From CAZPYD01 sp964590835 (lineage in GTDB: Bacteria > Patescibacteriota > Minisyncoccia > JAHISW01 > Tagabacteraceae), in assembly GCA_964590835.1 (NCBI GenBank), contig CAZPYD010000004.1, positions 1 to 44,253 of the forward strand: a stretch of DNA of 44,253 nt, read 5' to 3'. The translations under genes were made by a program, and so were the position numbers. Positions within the stretch are counted from its first letter, which is position 1, and each line of letters opens with the position of its first letter. Below the pieces are notes generated by a model. The model had not been told where the DNA came from. It was given only the letters and a program-made list of their open reading frames with translations, and did not search any database. Of this stretch, positions 32,024 through 39,545 are shown piece by piece.

Positions 32024-33184
32024 GTGGAGTTAATTTCATATATCTTAAATGATCCGCTTATTCAAGGAGTTTTTATGTGGGCTAGTCGCCTATGGTTTTT
32101 GTGGTTGCCTTTGTTTTTGGGGTTTGCTTTTGTAAACCTTTGGTCAACCCAAAAAAAACTATCTTTTTTTAGAGATATGGAATGGGTTCTTTTGGAGATT
32201 AAAATTCCAAAGGAAATTTTTAAAAGCCCTAAGGCAATAGAGGCAATTTTAAATTCTATTTATTCGCCTTCTTCAGATGGTCCTTGGTATAAAGGTAATC
32301 TAGCATCTTGGTATAGCTTAGAGATTGTTGGTATAAATGGTGGTATTCATTTTTTTATACGCACCCCTAAGGGTTCTCGTAATTTTATAGAATCTTTGAT
32401 TTATGCTCAGTACCCAAGCGCTGAGGTTGTTGAGGCTGTTGATTATGTATATGCTTCTAATTTTGAAGATTTAGATGAGTGGAGCTTGTGGGGGACTGAA
32501 TTTGGTTTAGTGAAAGAGGACGCTTATCCTATAAAAACTTATGTTGATTTTGGACTTGAGGGAGGAAAAGAAGAGCAAAAAATAGATCCAATAGTTTCTT
32601 TTTTGGAGTTTTTGGGTTCTTTAAAGCGTGGTGAGCAGGTTTGGTTTCAGATAATGATAAGAGGTACTGGTAATGATTGGGTAAAGGAAGGTAAAGAGGT
32701 TGTTGAGAAGCTACTGGGAAGAGACAAGCCCCCTGAAGAAGCAAAACAACTTTCAAAAAGAGAAAAGGAGGTGGCCGCTGCTGTTGAAAAAAGTTTTATT
32801 AAGTATGGTTTTCAGACAGGAGTTAGAACTATTTATATTGCTCAAAGAGATATTTTTAATAAGGCAAACGTTGGGGCTATAATGGGTTCTATGAATCAAT
32901 ACAATACGGTGGATCTGAATGGTTTTAAGTCAATTTGGAAATTGGACCCTGCGCCTTTTAAATTTTTTATGAAAGATAAAAGAGAGGCTGTAAGAAAAGA
33001 AATAATCTTAGATGCTTATCGTAAACGATGTTATTTTTCTATTCCTCATCACAGAAAGCCTTTTATTTTAAATACTGAGGAATTGGCTACTATTTATCAC
33101 TATCCAGGTACTGTTGCCGAAACTCCAACTTTTGAAAGAATTGGTGCAAAGAAGGGTGAGCCGCCTTCAACTTTACCTATTTAA
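32024..33184 (+). CDS. Membrane protein paired with a VirD4/VirB4-like ATPase (CPR secretion-like pair)
   Basis: 386 aa. One TM near 23-42 (LWFLWLPLFLGFAFVNLW), then a cytoplasmic or external mixed domain with conserved features such as KSPKAIEAILNSIYSP, YSLEIVGINGGIHFFIRTP and the repeated YAQYPSAEV. It starts with GTG preceded by TAAAAT at 32012-32017, again suggesting a leaderless mRNA. In CPR genomes this protein is typically just before a conjugation-type ATPase, as here (13-nt gap). The two probably act together in moving DNA or protein across the envelope; the actual substrate is unknown. Confidence 0.75.
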   Translation: MELISYILNDPLIQGVFMWASRLWFLWLPLFLGFAFVNLWSTQKKLSFFRDMEWVLLEIKIPKEIFKSPKAIEAILNSIYSPSSDGPWYKGNLASWYSLEIVGINGGIHFFIRTPKGSRNFIESLIYAQYPSAEVVEAVDYVYASNFEDLDEWSLWGTEFGLVKEDAYPIKTYVDFGLEGGKEEQKIDPIVSFLEFLGSLKRGEQVWFQIMIRGTGNDWVKEGKEVVEKLLGRDKPPEEAKQLSKREKEVAAAVEKSFIKYGFQTGVRTIYIAQRDIFNKANVGAIMGSMNQYNTVDLNGFKSIWKLDPAPFKFFMKDKREAVRKEIILDAYRKRCYFSIPHHRKPFILNTEELATIYHYPGTVAETPTFERIGAKKGEPPSTLPI

Positions 33185-33197
33185 TATCAATAAAATA

Positions 33198-35066
33198 ATG
33201 GACAAAAATAGAATAACATATTTTGCCAAAACAAATTTTAGAAACGAACAGACCAAGTTTGGTATTAAGAAAAAAGATAGAACTAGACATACATATATCA
33301 TTGGTAAGACTGGTACTGGAAAGACAACATTGCAAGAAAATATGGCAATTCAAGATATTCGTAATGGAGAAGGGGTTGCTGTTATAGACCCCCATGGTTC
33401 TTTTGTTGAAAAAATGCTTGATTATGTTCCAGAGGAGCGCATAAAAGATGTAATATATCTTGACCCGTCGGACATGGATCATCCGATTGCTTTAAATATC
33501 ATGGAAGATGTAGACGGTGATCAAATGCATTTGGTTGCCTCCGGTCTTATGGGTGTGTTTAAAAAAATGTGGCCGGATGTTTGGTCTGCAAGGATGGAAT
33601 ATATTTTGAATAATACTTTGTTGGCTCTTTTGGAGTATCCAAATTCTACCCTTTTGGGAGTAAATAGAATGTATACAGATAAAGATTATAGAAAGGCGGT
33701 GGTAGATAATGTAAAGGATCCGATTGTAAAAGATTATTGGGCAAGGGAGTATGCAGGCTATACAGAGAGGTTTGCTGCAGAAGCTACTCCGGCCATTCAA
33801 AATAAAATTGGTCAATTTACTTCTAATCCACTTGTAAGGAATATTATAGGTCAGCCTAAATCCAGTTTTAGTTTTAGGACTGCAATGGATGAACAGAAGA
33901 TTGTTTTAATAAACTTATCTAAGGGACGAATCGGGGAATTAAATTCTAGCTTGCTTGGTGCTCTTTTGGTTACAAAAATTTATTTGGCTTCTATGAGTAG
34001 AGCTAAAGAGCCTGGAAAAGAGTTTCCTGATTTTTATTTTTATGTTGATGAGTTTCAAAACTTTGCTGCGGAATCTTTTGAAAATATTTTATCAGAATCA
34101 CGAAAATATGGTCTTGCGCTTGTTTTGGCCCACCAATATATTACTCAGATGCCAGACGGTGTGAAGGATGCTGTTTTTGGTAATGTGGGTACGCACATAG
34201 TTTTTAGAGTTGGTCCGGAAGATGCCAGGGTGCTGGAGGTAGAGTTTGCCCCAGAGTTTACTGCTGACGATGTTGTTAATCTTGGTTTTACCAATATTTA
34301 CTTAAAGCTTCTTGTGGATGGGGAGCCATCTAGGCCCTTTTCTGCTACCACACTTCCACCACTTAAAAAAAATGTAGAATCTTTTAAGCAGCAAATAATA
34401 GATTATTCTAGAGAAAAATATTGTACACCAATAGAAGATATTGAAAAACAAATAATGGAATGGCATGCGCCAGTTAAAAAAAAAGACGGTAAAAAGGGTG
34501 AGCCAGAAAAAGAACAAAAAGAAGCGCCTAAGTTGTTTGAAGCCGCTTGTTCAGTTTGTGGTAAAAAAACAGTGGTACCTTTTGAGCCAATAGAAGGCAA
34601 GCCTATTTATTGTAAGAAGCACAGAGCTTATATTACAGAGGGTGGAGGTTCTTCTACTGAAACACCAACTAAACCTAAGTCAAAAGAAACTGTTAAAAAA
34701 TCCGAACCTAAAAGAGAGTTTCTTAATATGCCGACTTCATCGACTACTCGCCTCGATTCGGCGAAGCGGGCCGGCAGGCAGGCGAGCAAGCCCAGCCGCA
34801 ACCTACGGATGCAGGCGGGTAAAGAAGAGGTTTCTTTGAGTCAGTTAGGTGGTGGTACAAAAGAATTTAAAAAAGAACCATTTAAGAAAAGAGAAAAATC
34901 AACTCCGGATTTTAAGGGTTTAAGAGAATTACTTGCAGATGTAGCGCCTAAAAAGACACCTGGCGAAGAAACAAAGCAATCATTAAAAGAAACAGTAAAA
35001 CCCAAGCAAGATTTTGAACCAGGCAGTGAAAAAACTCTAAAACCTGGCGACACAATAAAGTTTTAG
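33198..35066 (+). CDS. VirD4/VirB4-like (DUF87/TraD-type) ATPase with zinc knuckle and low-complexity tail
   Basis: 622 aa. Walker A GKTGTGKTT is at 36-44 and Walker B FYVDEFQNFAAESF near 280-293; IDPHGSFVEKMLDYVP near 60-76 is typical of conjugative coupling-type ATPases. A zinc module C451xxC454 with CKKH near 473-476 follows. The C-terminal ~150 residues are charged and low in complexity, and a stretch near 515-540 is encoded by a GC-rich repeat (34747-34816). The start ATG 33198 follows the membrane partner. Its stop TAG is the first bases of a palindromic element. Confidence 0.88.
   Translation: MDKNRITYFAKTNFRNEQTKFGIKKKDRTRHTYIIGKTGTGKTTLQENMAIQDIRNGEGVAVIDPHGSFVEKMLDYVPEERIKDVIYLDPSDMDHPIALNIMEDVDGDQMHLVASGLMGVFKKMWPDVWSARMEYILNNTLLALLEYPNSTLLGVNRMYTDKDYRKAVVDNVKDPIVKDYWAREYAGYTERFAAEATPAIQNKIGQFTSNPLVRNIIGQPKSSFSFRTAMDEQKIVLINLSKGRIGELNSSLLGALLVTKIYLASMSRAKEPGKEFPDFYFYVDEFQNFAAESFENILSESRKYGLALVLAHQYITQMPDGVKDAVFGNVGTHIVFRVGPEDARVLEVEFAPEFTADDVVNLGFTNIYLKLLVDGEPSRPFSATTLPPLKKNVESFKQQIIDYSREKYCTPIEDIEKQIMEWHAPVKKKDGKKGEPEKEQKEAPKLFEAACSVCGKKTVVPFEPIEGKPIYCKKHRAYITEGGGSSTETPTKPKSKETVKKSEPKREFLNMPTSSTTRLDSAKRAGRQASKPSRNLRMQAGKEEVSLSQLGGGTKEFKKEPFKKREKSTPDFKGLRELLADVAPKKTPGEETKQSLKETVKPKQDFEPGSEKTLKPGDTIKF
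34747..34786. repeat. GC-rich palindromic repeat inside the ATPase reading frame
   Basis: CTCGCCT (34747-34753) pairs with AGGCGAG (34780-34786) around a GC-rich core with CCGGCAGGCAGG. In frame it encodes RAGRQA, the same peptide that a related repeat encodes in an unrelated glycosyltransferase at 44079-44095. Confidence 0.7.
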
Positions 35067-35204
35067 AGCCTATTCATAATTTTATGTTGAAATAAAATTT
35101 TAATGTTTTTGTTTTTTGCAGCCAAAAACTGGAAATTTTAGCCAACAAGCAAGAATTTATTCTTTTTTTACTTTTGCGATAAGATTTTGAATAGGCTCTA
35201 AAAA
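35061..35204. repeat. Palindromic element E1 between the ATPase and the lamin-tail gene
   Basis: Perfect 16-bp ends TTTTAGAGCCTATTCA (35061-35076) and TGAATAGGCTCTAAAA (35188-35203). The interior is shared at about 85% identity with E2 (36750-36938), including CAAAAACTGGAAATTTTAGCC. Its left end contains the TAG stop of the ATPase gene. Its right end, read on the minus strand, encodes QNLIAKVKKE then a stop, matching the C-terminus of the glycosyltransferase at E2. Confidence 0.75.
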
Positions 35205-35240
35205 TTGACCTTAAATGATTACTTTGATAGCCTAATTGTA

Positions 35241-36752
35241 ATGAAGCAATTAGGTTATTTTTTATTTTTATTTTTGTTTCCACTTGTTGTTAGTGGGCAA
35301 GTTTATATTTCAGAAATAATGTATGACGTGGAAGGAGCGGATAGTGGGCGTGAGTGGATAGAGGTTTTTAATAGTGGTAGCGTGAGTGTGGATTTGGGTG
35401 GATGGAAAATTTTTGAAAACGATACTAATCATAAAATAAATCTCTTTGACGAAGAGGGAAGTTTTGTTATTTCGTCTGGCGGCTATGCTGTGGTTGCTGA
35501 TAATCCAACGAAGTTTTTAGAAGATTGGCCTGGTTTTTCAGGTCTTATTTTTGATAGCGCTTTTTCACTTAAAAATAGCGGAGAGGAAATAATATTAAGA
35601 GACGATGAATTAAATGATGTAGACAGTATCTTTTATGATGTTGAGCTGGGTGCCGAAGACGGCAAATCTCTTCAAAAAATAAACAATTTGTGGGAGGTCG
35701 GATCTCCCACACCGGGAGAAGAAAACAAAAAAGAGTATGAGTCTATCGAAGAAGGGGGTGGTAACGAGAGTGCTGGTGATGAAATTTCGATTGACTCTAA
35801 ATATATTCAGCCAGAAGATTTGCCTCAAATTAAGGCTTATGCAGGCAAAGATAAAACAGCGATAGCTGGGGCTATGACTGGTTTTGAAGGTGAAGCTTAC
35901 GGTTTAAAGGATGAGTTGCTTGATAATGCAAGATATTTGTGGAACCTGGGTAATGGCGCATTAAAAGACGGAAAGAATGTTGTTCATTTTTATAAATATC
36001 CAGGAGAGTATAGAGTGGTGTTGGATGTGTCTTCGGGGGGTTATTCTGTTTCTGATATTTTGATTTTAAAAGTAGTCCCTAATGAGATTTTTATTTCGGA
36101 GATTAAGACAGGAGTTGATTCTTTTTTGGAGCTTAGAAACCCATCTAGTCAGGAAATTGACATTTCTGGGTGGAGGTTTGTTTCAGGTAATCAAAAATTT
36201 ACTTTTTCAAAAAATAGTTTTATAAGGCCTTATAGCTATTTGGTGATTCCATCTTATTCTTCGGGGATAATTTTTGATTCGGGAAAAGGGAAGGTAGATT
36301 TTCTTTATTCTAGTGGTTTGTTGGCGGATTCTTTTGTGTATGGCGGGAATCTTTTGAAAGATCAGAGTTTTTCTCGGAACGGCGATAATATAGGTATTAC
36401 TAAAGAAACACCGGGAAGTAAAAATGAAAAATTAATTCAAAAACAAACAAATGTTCGAAACCTGTCTGCCGGTAGACAAGGTTCAACTTTGAACATTTCT
36501 AGGGAAGTAGAAACTAGTGAAGTTAGTTCCAACTATCGAGGTCCAACCTCGATAGTTGGAGAAGGAGAGGATAAAGAGGAAAAGGTGCTTAAAGAAGATG
36601 CGGGTTTAAATCAAAACCAACAAGCAAACATTGTTACTGTTGGTGGTGGCGATGGTATAAATAAGAAGTATTATTATCTTGGAGTCTTGGTTTTAATTGT
36701 TTTTGCGGGTGTTGGAATTTATGTTATACGTCGCAAGAGTAGAGTTTGGTAG
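35241..36752 (+). CDS. Secreted lamin-tail-domain (LTD) protein with PKD domain and C-terminal TM
   Basis: 503 aa from ATG 35241, chosen because it begins a clean signal peptide (MKQLGYFLFLFLFPLVVSG). LTD domain 1 (~20-140) contains VYISEIMYDVEGADSGREW, a PKD-like domain with ARYLWNLGNGALKDG and YPGEYRVVLDV is at ~200-280, and LTD domain 2 follows (~285-385, IFISEIKTGVDSFLELRNPS). A low-complexity linker and a C-terminal TM (~477-498, YLGVLVLIVFAGVGIYVI) with a basic tail complete it. The linker is encoded by several palindromic repeats (36461-36560). It is likely displayed at the cell surface. The gene lies exactly between elements E1 and E2, and its stop TAG is the first three bases of E2. 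Confidence 0.85.
   Translation: MKQLGYFLFLFLFPLVVSGQVYISEIMYDVEGADSGREWIEVFNSGSVSVDLGGWKIFENDTNHKINLFDEEGSFVISSGGYAVVADNPTKFLEDWPGFSGLIFDSAFSLKNSGEEIILRDDELNDVDSIFYDVELGAEDGKSLQKINNLWEVGSPTPGEENKKEYESIEEGGGNESAGDEISIDSKYIQPEDLPQIKAYAGKDKTAIAGAMTGFEGEAYGLKDELLDNARYLWNLGNGALKDGKNVVHFYKYPGEYRVVLDVSSGGYSVSDILILKVVPNEIFISEIKTGVDSFLELRNPSSQEIDISGWRFVSGNQKFTFSKNSFIRPYSYLVIPSYSSGIIFDSGKGKVDFLYSSGLLADSFVYGGNLLKDQSFSRNGDNIGITKETPGSKNEKLIQKQTNVRNLSAGRQGSTLNISREVETSEVSSNYRGPTSIVGEGEDKEEKVLKEDAGLNQNQQANIVTVGGGDGINKKYYYLGVLVLIVFAGVGIYVIRRKSRVW
36461..36481. repeat. GC-rich palindromic repeat in the LTD linker
   Basis: CCTGTCTGCCGGTAGACAAGG, an imperfect palindrome of the same general kind as 22350-22369, in frame and encoding NLSAGRQG. 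Confidence 0.65.
36528..36560. repeat. Perfect 15-bp hairpin in the LTD linker
   Basis: TCCAACTATCGAGGT (36528-36542), loop CCA, exact complement 36546-36560. It lies inside the reading frame, coding for the linker between LTD domain 2 and the TM. Confidence 0.85.
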
Positions 36753-36938
36753 TCTACTCAAAATCTTATGTTGAGATAAAATTTTCATGTTTTTGTGCGA
36801 AAAAGACAAAAGCCTAGGAAATAATATCTAGATATATTGATAAGGCTTTTGGTTTTTGCAGTCAAAAACTGGAAATTTTAGCCAGCAAGCGAGAATCTAT
36901 TCTTTTTTTACTTGTGCGATAAGATTTTGGGTAGACTC
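36750..36938. repeat. Palindromic element E2 between the lamin-tail gene and the minus-strand glycosyltransferase
   Basis: Ends AGTCTACTCAAAATCTTAT (36751-36769) and the complement at 36919-36937 differ at one position. The core matches E1, with an extra ~55 bp (about 36797-36852) carrying a CAAAAGCCT/AGGCTTTTG terminator. The end bases differ from E1 at both arms in a compensating way. The left end contains the LTD stop; the right end contains the last codons and stop of the glycosyltransferase. Confidence 0.75.
36807..36857 (+). terminator. Intrinsic terminator inside element E2
   Basis: CAAAAGCCT (36807-36815) pairs with AGGCTTTTG (36843-36851), followed by GTTTTT. It would end LTD transcription. 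Confidence 0.6.
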
Positions 36939-38096
36939 CAGCATTTTCTCAAAACTGAATTCTCTATAAATTTTTTCCCAAAGAGAGGTGGCTAAGTTGT
37001 TTTTTAGTTCAGTTTCTTTTATAAGTTTTTCTATGGCTTCTGTTATCTGTTGTGGGTTAGCAGGTTTTACAAGCAGACCAGTTGAGATTACTCTAGAGTT
37101 TTCTGAGATGTTTTCTATGATTTCAGATACACCTCCGACGTTTGTTGCTATAACAGGTAGTCTTGCTAATCCAGCTTCAAGTAAAACGTAAGGCAGACCT
37201 TCTTTAACAGAAGGTAAAACAAAAATATCAAAGGCTTTTAAGTAATTTGCTTCGTTACCCTGGCTATCAATCAAAAAGACGTTGTTTTCTAATTTTAGGT
37301 CTTTTATTTGTTTTTCTAGTTTTTCTTTTCCTTCACCAAAACCAATTATAAAAACATGTAACATGTAACCTGAAGCATGTAACATTTTAACTGCGTCAAT
37401 TAAATATTTGTGGCCTTTGTTTTTTGTAAATTCACCGATTGTTCCGACCCAGATTTGATCACCCGTGTCTGATAGCTGAGAGCTGTTTACTGATAACTTT
37501 TCTCTCGCTTTTTCTCTAGATAAAAATGTGTAGTCTTCGGATTTAATTCCATTTTGAATAGTTATGAGTTTATTTTTTGGGGCAATATTATTTTTAAGTG
37601 CGATTTGTTTGTCATATTCTGATACGCAGATTATTTTGTCGTAAAACAGGCAAGTAAATTTACTAAATATTTTTATAAGTTTTGTCTGTATTTTAGAGCG
37701 AGGTTCACTAAAAGCCCAACCATGAGCAGTGAATATAGTTACTGGTGATTTGAAGATTTTATAAGCCCAAATAGCAGCTCCGGCAATACCACCAGCCTTA
37801 GAACTAGAAACATGTACCACGTTTGGTTTAGTTTTAAAAAGTAAGGCAAGAATTTCAAAAAAAGCGGATAAATCTTTGAAAAAAGAAACATCACGTTGAA
37901 AGCTTTCTATTTCATGATAGGTTATATTTTTTTGTTTTATTTTTTGTGCCAAAACACCTTGTCCACCTGCTGCAACGTGCACGTCAAATTTATCACTAGA
38001 CAAGCTAGTGGCTAAGTCGTAAGTATATTTTCCCGCACCTGCCCAAACAGATTTAGTTATTACGTAAAGTGTTGTTATTTTGCTTGATTTTTCCAT
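36897..38096 (-). CDS. Glycosyltransferase family 4 (GT-B fold)
   Basis: 399 aa, minus strand. GT-B fold with an N-terminal VWAGAGKYTYDLATSL acceptor-side loop, ITIQNGIKSEDYTF at the inter-domain link, WVGTIGEFTKNKGHKYLIDAVKML, and the donor-site EGLPYVLLEAGLARLPVIATNVGG with an intact E-x7-E. Probably adds a sugar to a surface polysaccharide or lipid carrier. Two short segments, KLSVNSSQLSDTGDQ and KMLHASGYMLHV, are encoded by 7-nt-period DNA repeats (37465-37497 and 37351-37390), so they are probably insertions at surface loops. The last residues are encoded by element E2. It is divergent from the epimerase with 33 nt between. Confidence 0.9.
   Translation of the reverse strand: MEKSSKITTLYVITKSVWAGAGKYTYDLATSLSSDKFDVHVAAGGQGVLAQKIKQKNITYHEIESFQRDVSFFKDLSAFFEILALLFKTKPNVVHVSSSKAGGIAGAAIWAYKIFKSPVTIFTAHGWAFSEPRSKIQTKLIKIFSKFTCLFYDKIICVSEYDKQIALKNNIAPKNKLITIQNGIKSEDYTFLSREKAREKLSVNSSQLSDTGDQIWVGTIGEFTKNKGHKYLIDAVKMLHASGYMLHVFIIGFGEGKEKLEKQIKDLKLENNVFLIDSQGNEANYLKAFDIFVLPSVKEGLPYVLLEAGLARLPVIATNVGGVSEIIENISENSRVISTGLLVKPANPQQITEAIEKLIKETELKNNLATSLWEKIYREFSFEKMLESTQNLIAQVKKE
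37351..37390. repeat. 7-nt-period repeat inside the glycosyltransferase (ACATGTAAC type)
   Basis: CATGTAA CATGTAA CCTGAAG CATGTAA in register, followed by CAT. It encodes the MLHASGYMLH peptide on the minus strand. Confidence 0.75.
37465..37497. repeat. 7-nt-period repeat inside the glycosyltransferase (CTGATAG type)
   Basis: CTGATAG CTGAGAG CTGTTTA CTGATAA in register. It encodes the LSVNSSQLSD peptide on the minus strand. Confidence 0.75.
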
Positions 38097-38129
38097 TGTT
38101 TGTTGTATTATTAATTAAAACATATATCT

Positions 38130-39002
38130 ATGAATAAAGTCAATTCAAAGACAATTTTAGTGACTGGCGGAGCCGGTTTTATCGGTTCTCATTTGTGTGA
38201 GAGGTTTGTTTGTGATGGCCATAAGGTAATTTCTTTGGATAATTATTTTACTGGTTCAAAAGAGAATCACGTAGAGGGTGTTGAGTATCGAGAGGGTCAC
38301 ACAAAAGATATAGAAAAGTATATTTTTGAGAATTAGGATATTATTTATCATCTTGGTGAGTATTCTCGTGTTGCAGCTAGTTTAGAAGAGCCGGAATTGG
38401 TTTGGGATTTGAATATGGCGGGTACACTTGCTGTTTTGGAATTTTGGCGAAAGCAAAAATGTAAGCTTGTTTACGCTGGTTCTTCTACAAAGTCTGTTGG
38501 GCCGCGCGATGACGGTGTAAGTGGGCGTGATTTGGCTCCCTATACTTGGGCAAAGGCGATAAATAGTGAATTAGTAGTAAACTATAGCAAGTGGTATGAC
38601 TTAACATACGCTATTACTTATTTTTATAATGTGTATGGCTCCAGAGAAAGGAGTGATAAGTACGGCACACTAATAGAAATTTTTAAACAAAATTATTTAA
38701 ACAACAGACCACACAAAGTGCGTGGGCCAGGAACTCAAACAAGAACCTTTACACATATTGATGATACTATTGATGGAATTGTTCTTGTGGGAGAAAAAGG
38801 GGAAGGAGATAATTTTGGCATTAGCGCAAAAGAATCCTATTCTTTACTTGATGTGGCTGAAATGTATGGAGGAGAAGTAGAAATACTTCCCCCAACTAAA
38901 ACAACTAGACCAAAGTCAGTAGTAAATACCACTAAAATAGAAGCCCTCGGCTGGAAGCAAAAAAGAAAACTAGAGGATTATATTGAGGAGGCAAAAAATT
39001 AA
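38130..39002 (+). pseudogene. NAD-dependent epimerase/dehydratase interrupted by an in-frame amber codon
   Basis: Extended SDR family (nucleotide-sugar epimerase or dehydratase). The NAD-binding GGAGFIGSHL is at residues 13-22 and the catalytic YTWAK (YxxxK) lies downstream, so both ends of the active site are intact. The frame is continuous except for one TAG at 38334-38336, just before DIIYHLGEYSRVAASL, where the family has an ordinary codon. The downstream part has no convincing new start. It is a recent nonsense mutation, a sequencing error, or rarely a suppressed stop. Without the stop it would be a ~290-aa enzyme. It fits the surface-glycan cluster. Confidence 0.8.
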
Positions 39003-39007
39003 AAAAT

Positions 39008-39048
39008 AAAAACCCAAAGGACGATTGCCCTCTGGGTTTTTGATTTTT
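39008..39048. terminator. Terminator after the epimerase
   Basis: AAAAACCCA (39008-39016) pairs with TGGGTTTTT (39033-39041), followed by a T-rich tract. It probably serves both converging genes. Confidence 0.8.
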
Positions 39049-39049
39049 C

Positions 39050-39083
39050 TTTTTAGATTACTTTTTAGAAAGTAATCTAAAAA
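39050..39083. repeat. Perfect 15-bp hairpin over the stop of the minus-strand gene
   Basis: TTTTTAGATTACTTT (39050-39064), loop TTAG, exact complement 39069-39083. It includes the stop codon and last codons of the 39058-39510 gene and may help terminate or protect its mRNA. Confidence 0.75.
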
Positions 39084-39510
39084 GAAAATTATCTTGAGCT
39101 CCATCAAGTGGAATCTCAAAAGATTTTACCTTATTCCGTTTCATAAATTCGGAAACTTTGTCCATATCTAGGCACGACGTCATCTCATCCAATTTGTCGC
39201 ATTCCTCATTGACAAAATAGTCAGCATCCATGGCGCTTATCTTTTTGGGGTCCCAAGGTTCTACCCTTTCAAGGCCTTTGCTTGAAAAAATGTACCCCTT
39301 ATGGTTCACCCATATAGGAGGACATTCTTTTTGTTCAACTCCGTTTTTGAATAAGATAATTTTCTCTATATCAGTGACTTTTACATAGTCACGAATATCG
39401 TTGAAAGATATTTTAAATCCTTCTTCGCTATCAAACATTGTCATTCCTGTGGATTCTCCAGGTTTACCGGAACCCGAATTTAAAAAAATAGATATCTTGT
39501 ATTCGTTCAT
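39058..39510 (-). CDS. Protein of unknown function, strong Shine-Dalgarno, minus strand
   Basis: 150 aa, unrecognised, acidic, no TM or signal peptide. Start ATG at 39510 was chosen because AAGGAG (39526-39521) lies 10 nt before it; the frame stays open upstream but that part overlaps the divergent gene. It begins MNEYKISIFLNSGSGKPGES and includes a compact segment FNDIRDYVKVTDIEKIILF that looks strand-helix-strand. The three cysteines (about 63, 107 and 116) are not in CxxC spacing. Divergent from the DUF218-like gene with only 35 nt between the starts. Composition and Shine-Dalgarno use differ from the core genes, suggesting acquisition. Confidence 0.7.
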   Translation of the reverse strand: MNEYKISIFLNSGSGKPGESTGMTMFDSEEGFKISFNDIRDYVKVTDIEKIILFKNGVEQKECPPIWVNHKGYIFSSKGLERVEPWDPKKISAMDADYFVNEECDKLDEMTSCLDMDKVSEFMKRNKVKSFEIPLDGAQDNFLFRLLSKK

Positions 39511-39545
39511 AATACAATTACTCCTTGTAAAAAAAGGAGGTTGTT

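Noticed and set aside
35061..36938. Integron cassette with attC sites
   Set aside because: E1 and E2 are palindromic and at gene ends, but I see no GTTRRRY/RYYYAAC core sites and no integrase, so integron naming is not supported.
38334..38336. Pyrrolysine or other recoding at the TAG
   Set aside because: Nothing in the window suggests an amber-decoding system, and TAG also ends the ATPase, LTD and glycosyltransferase genes.
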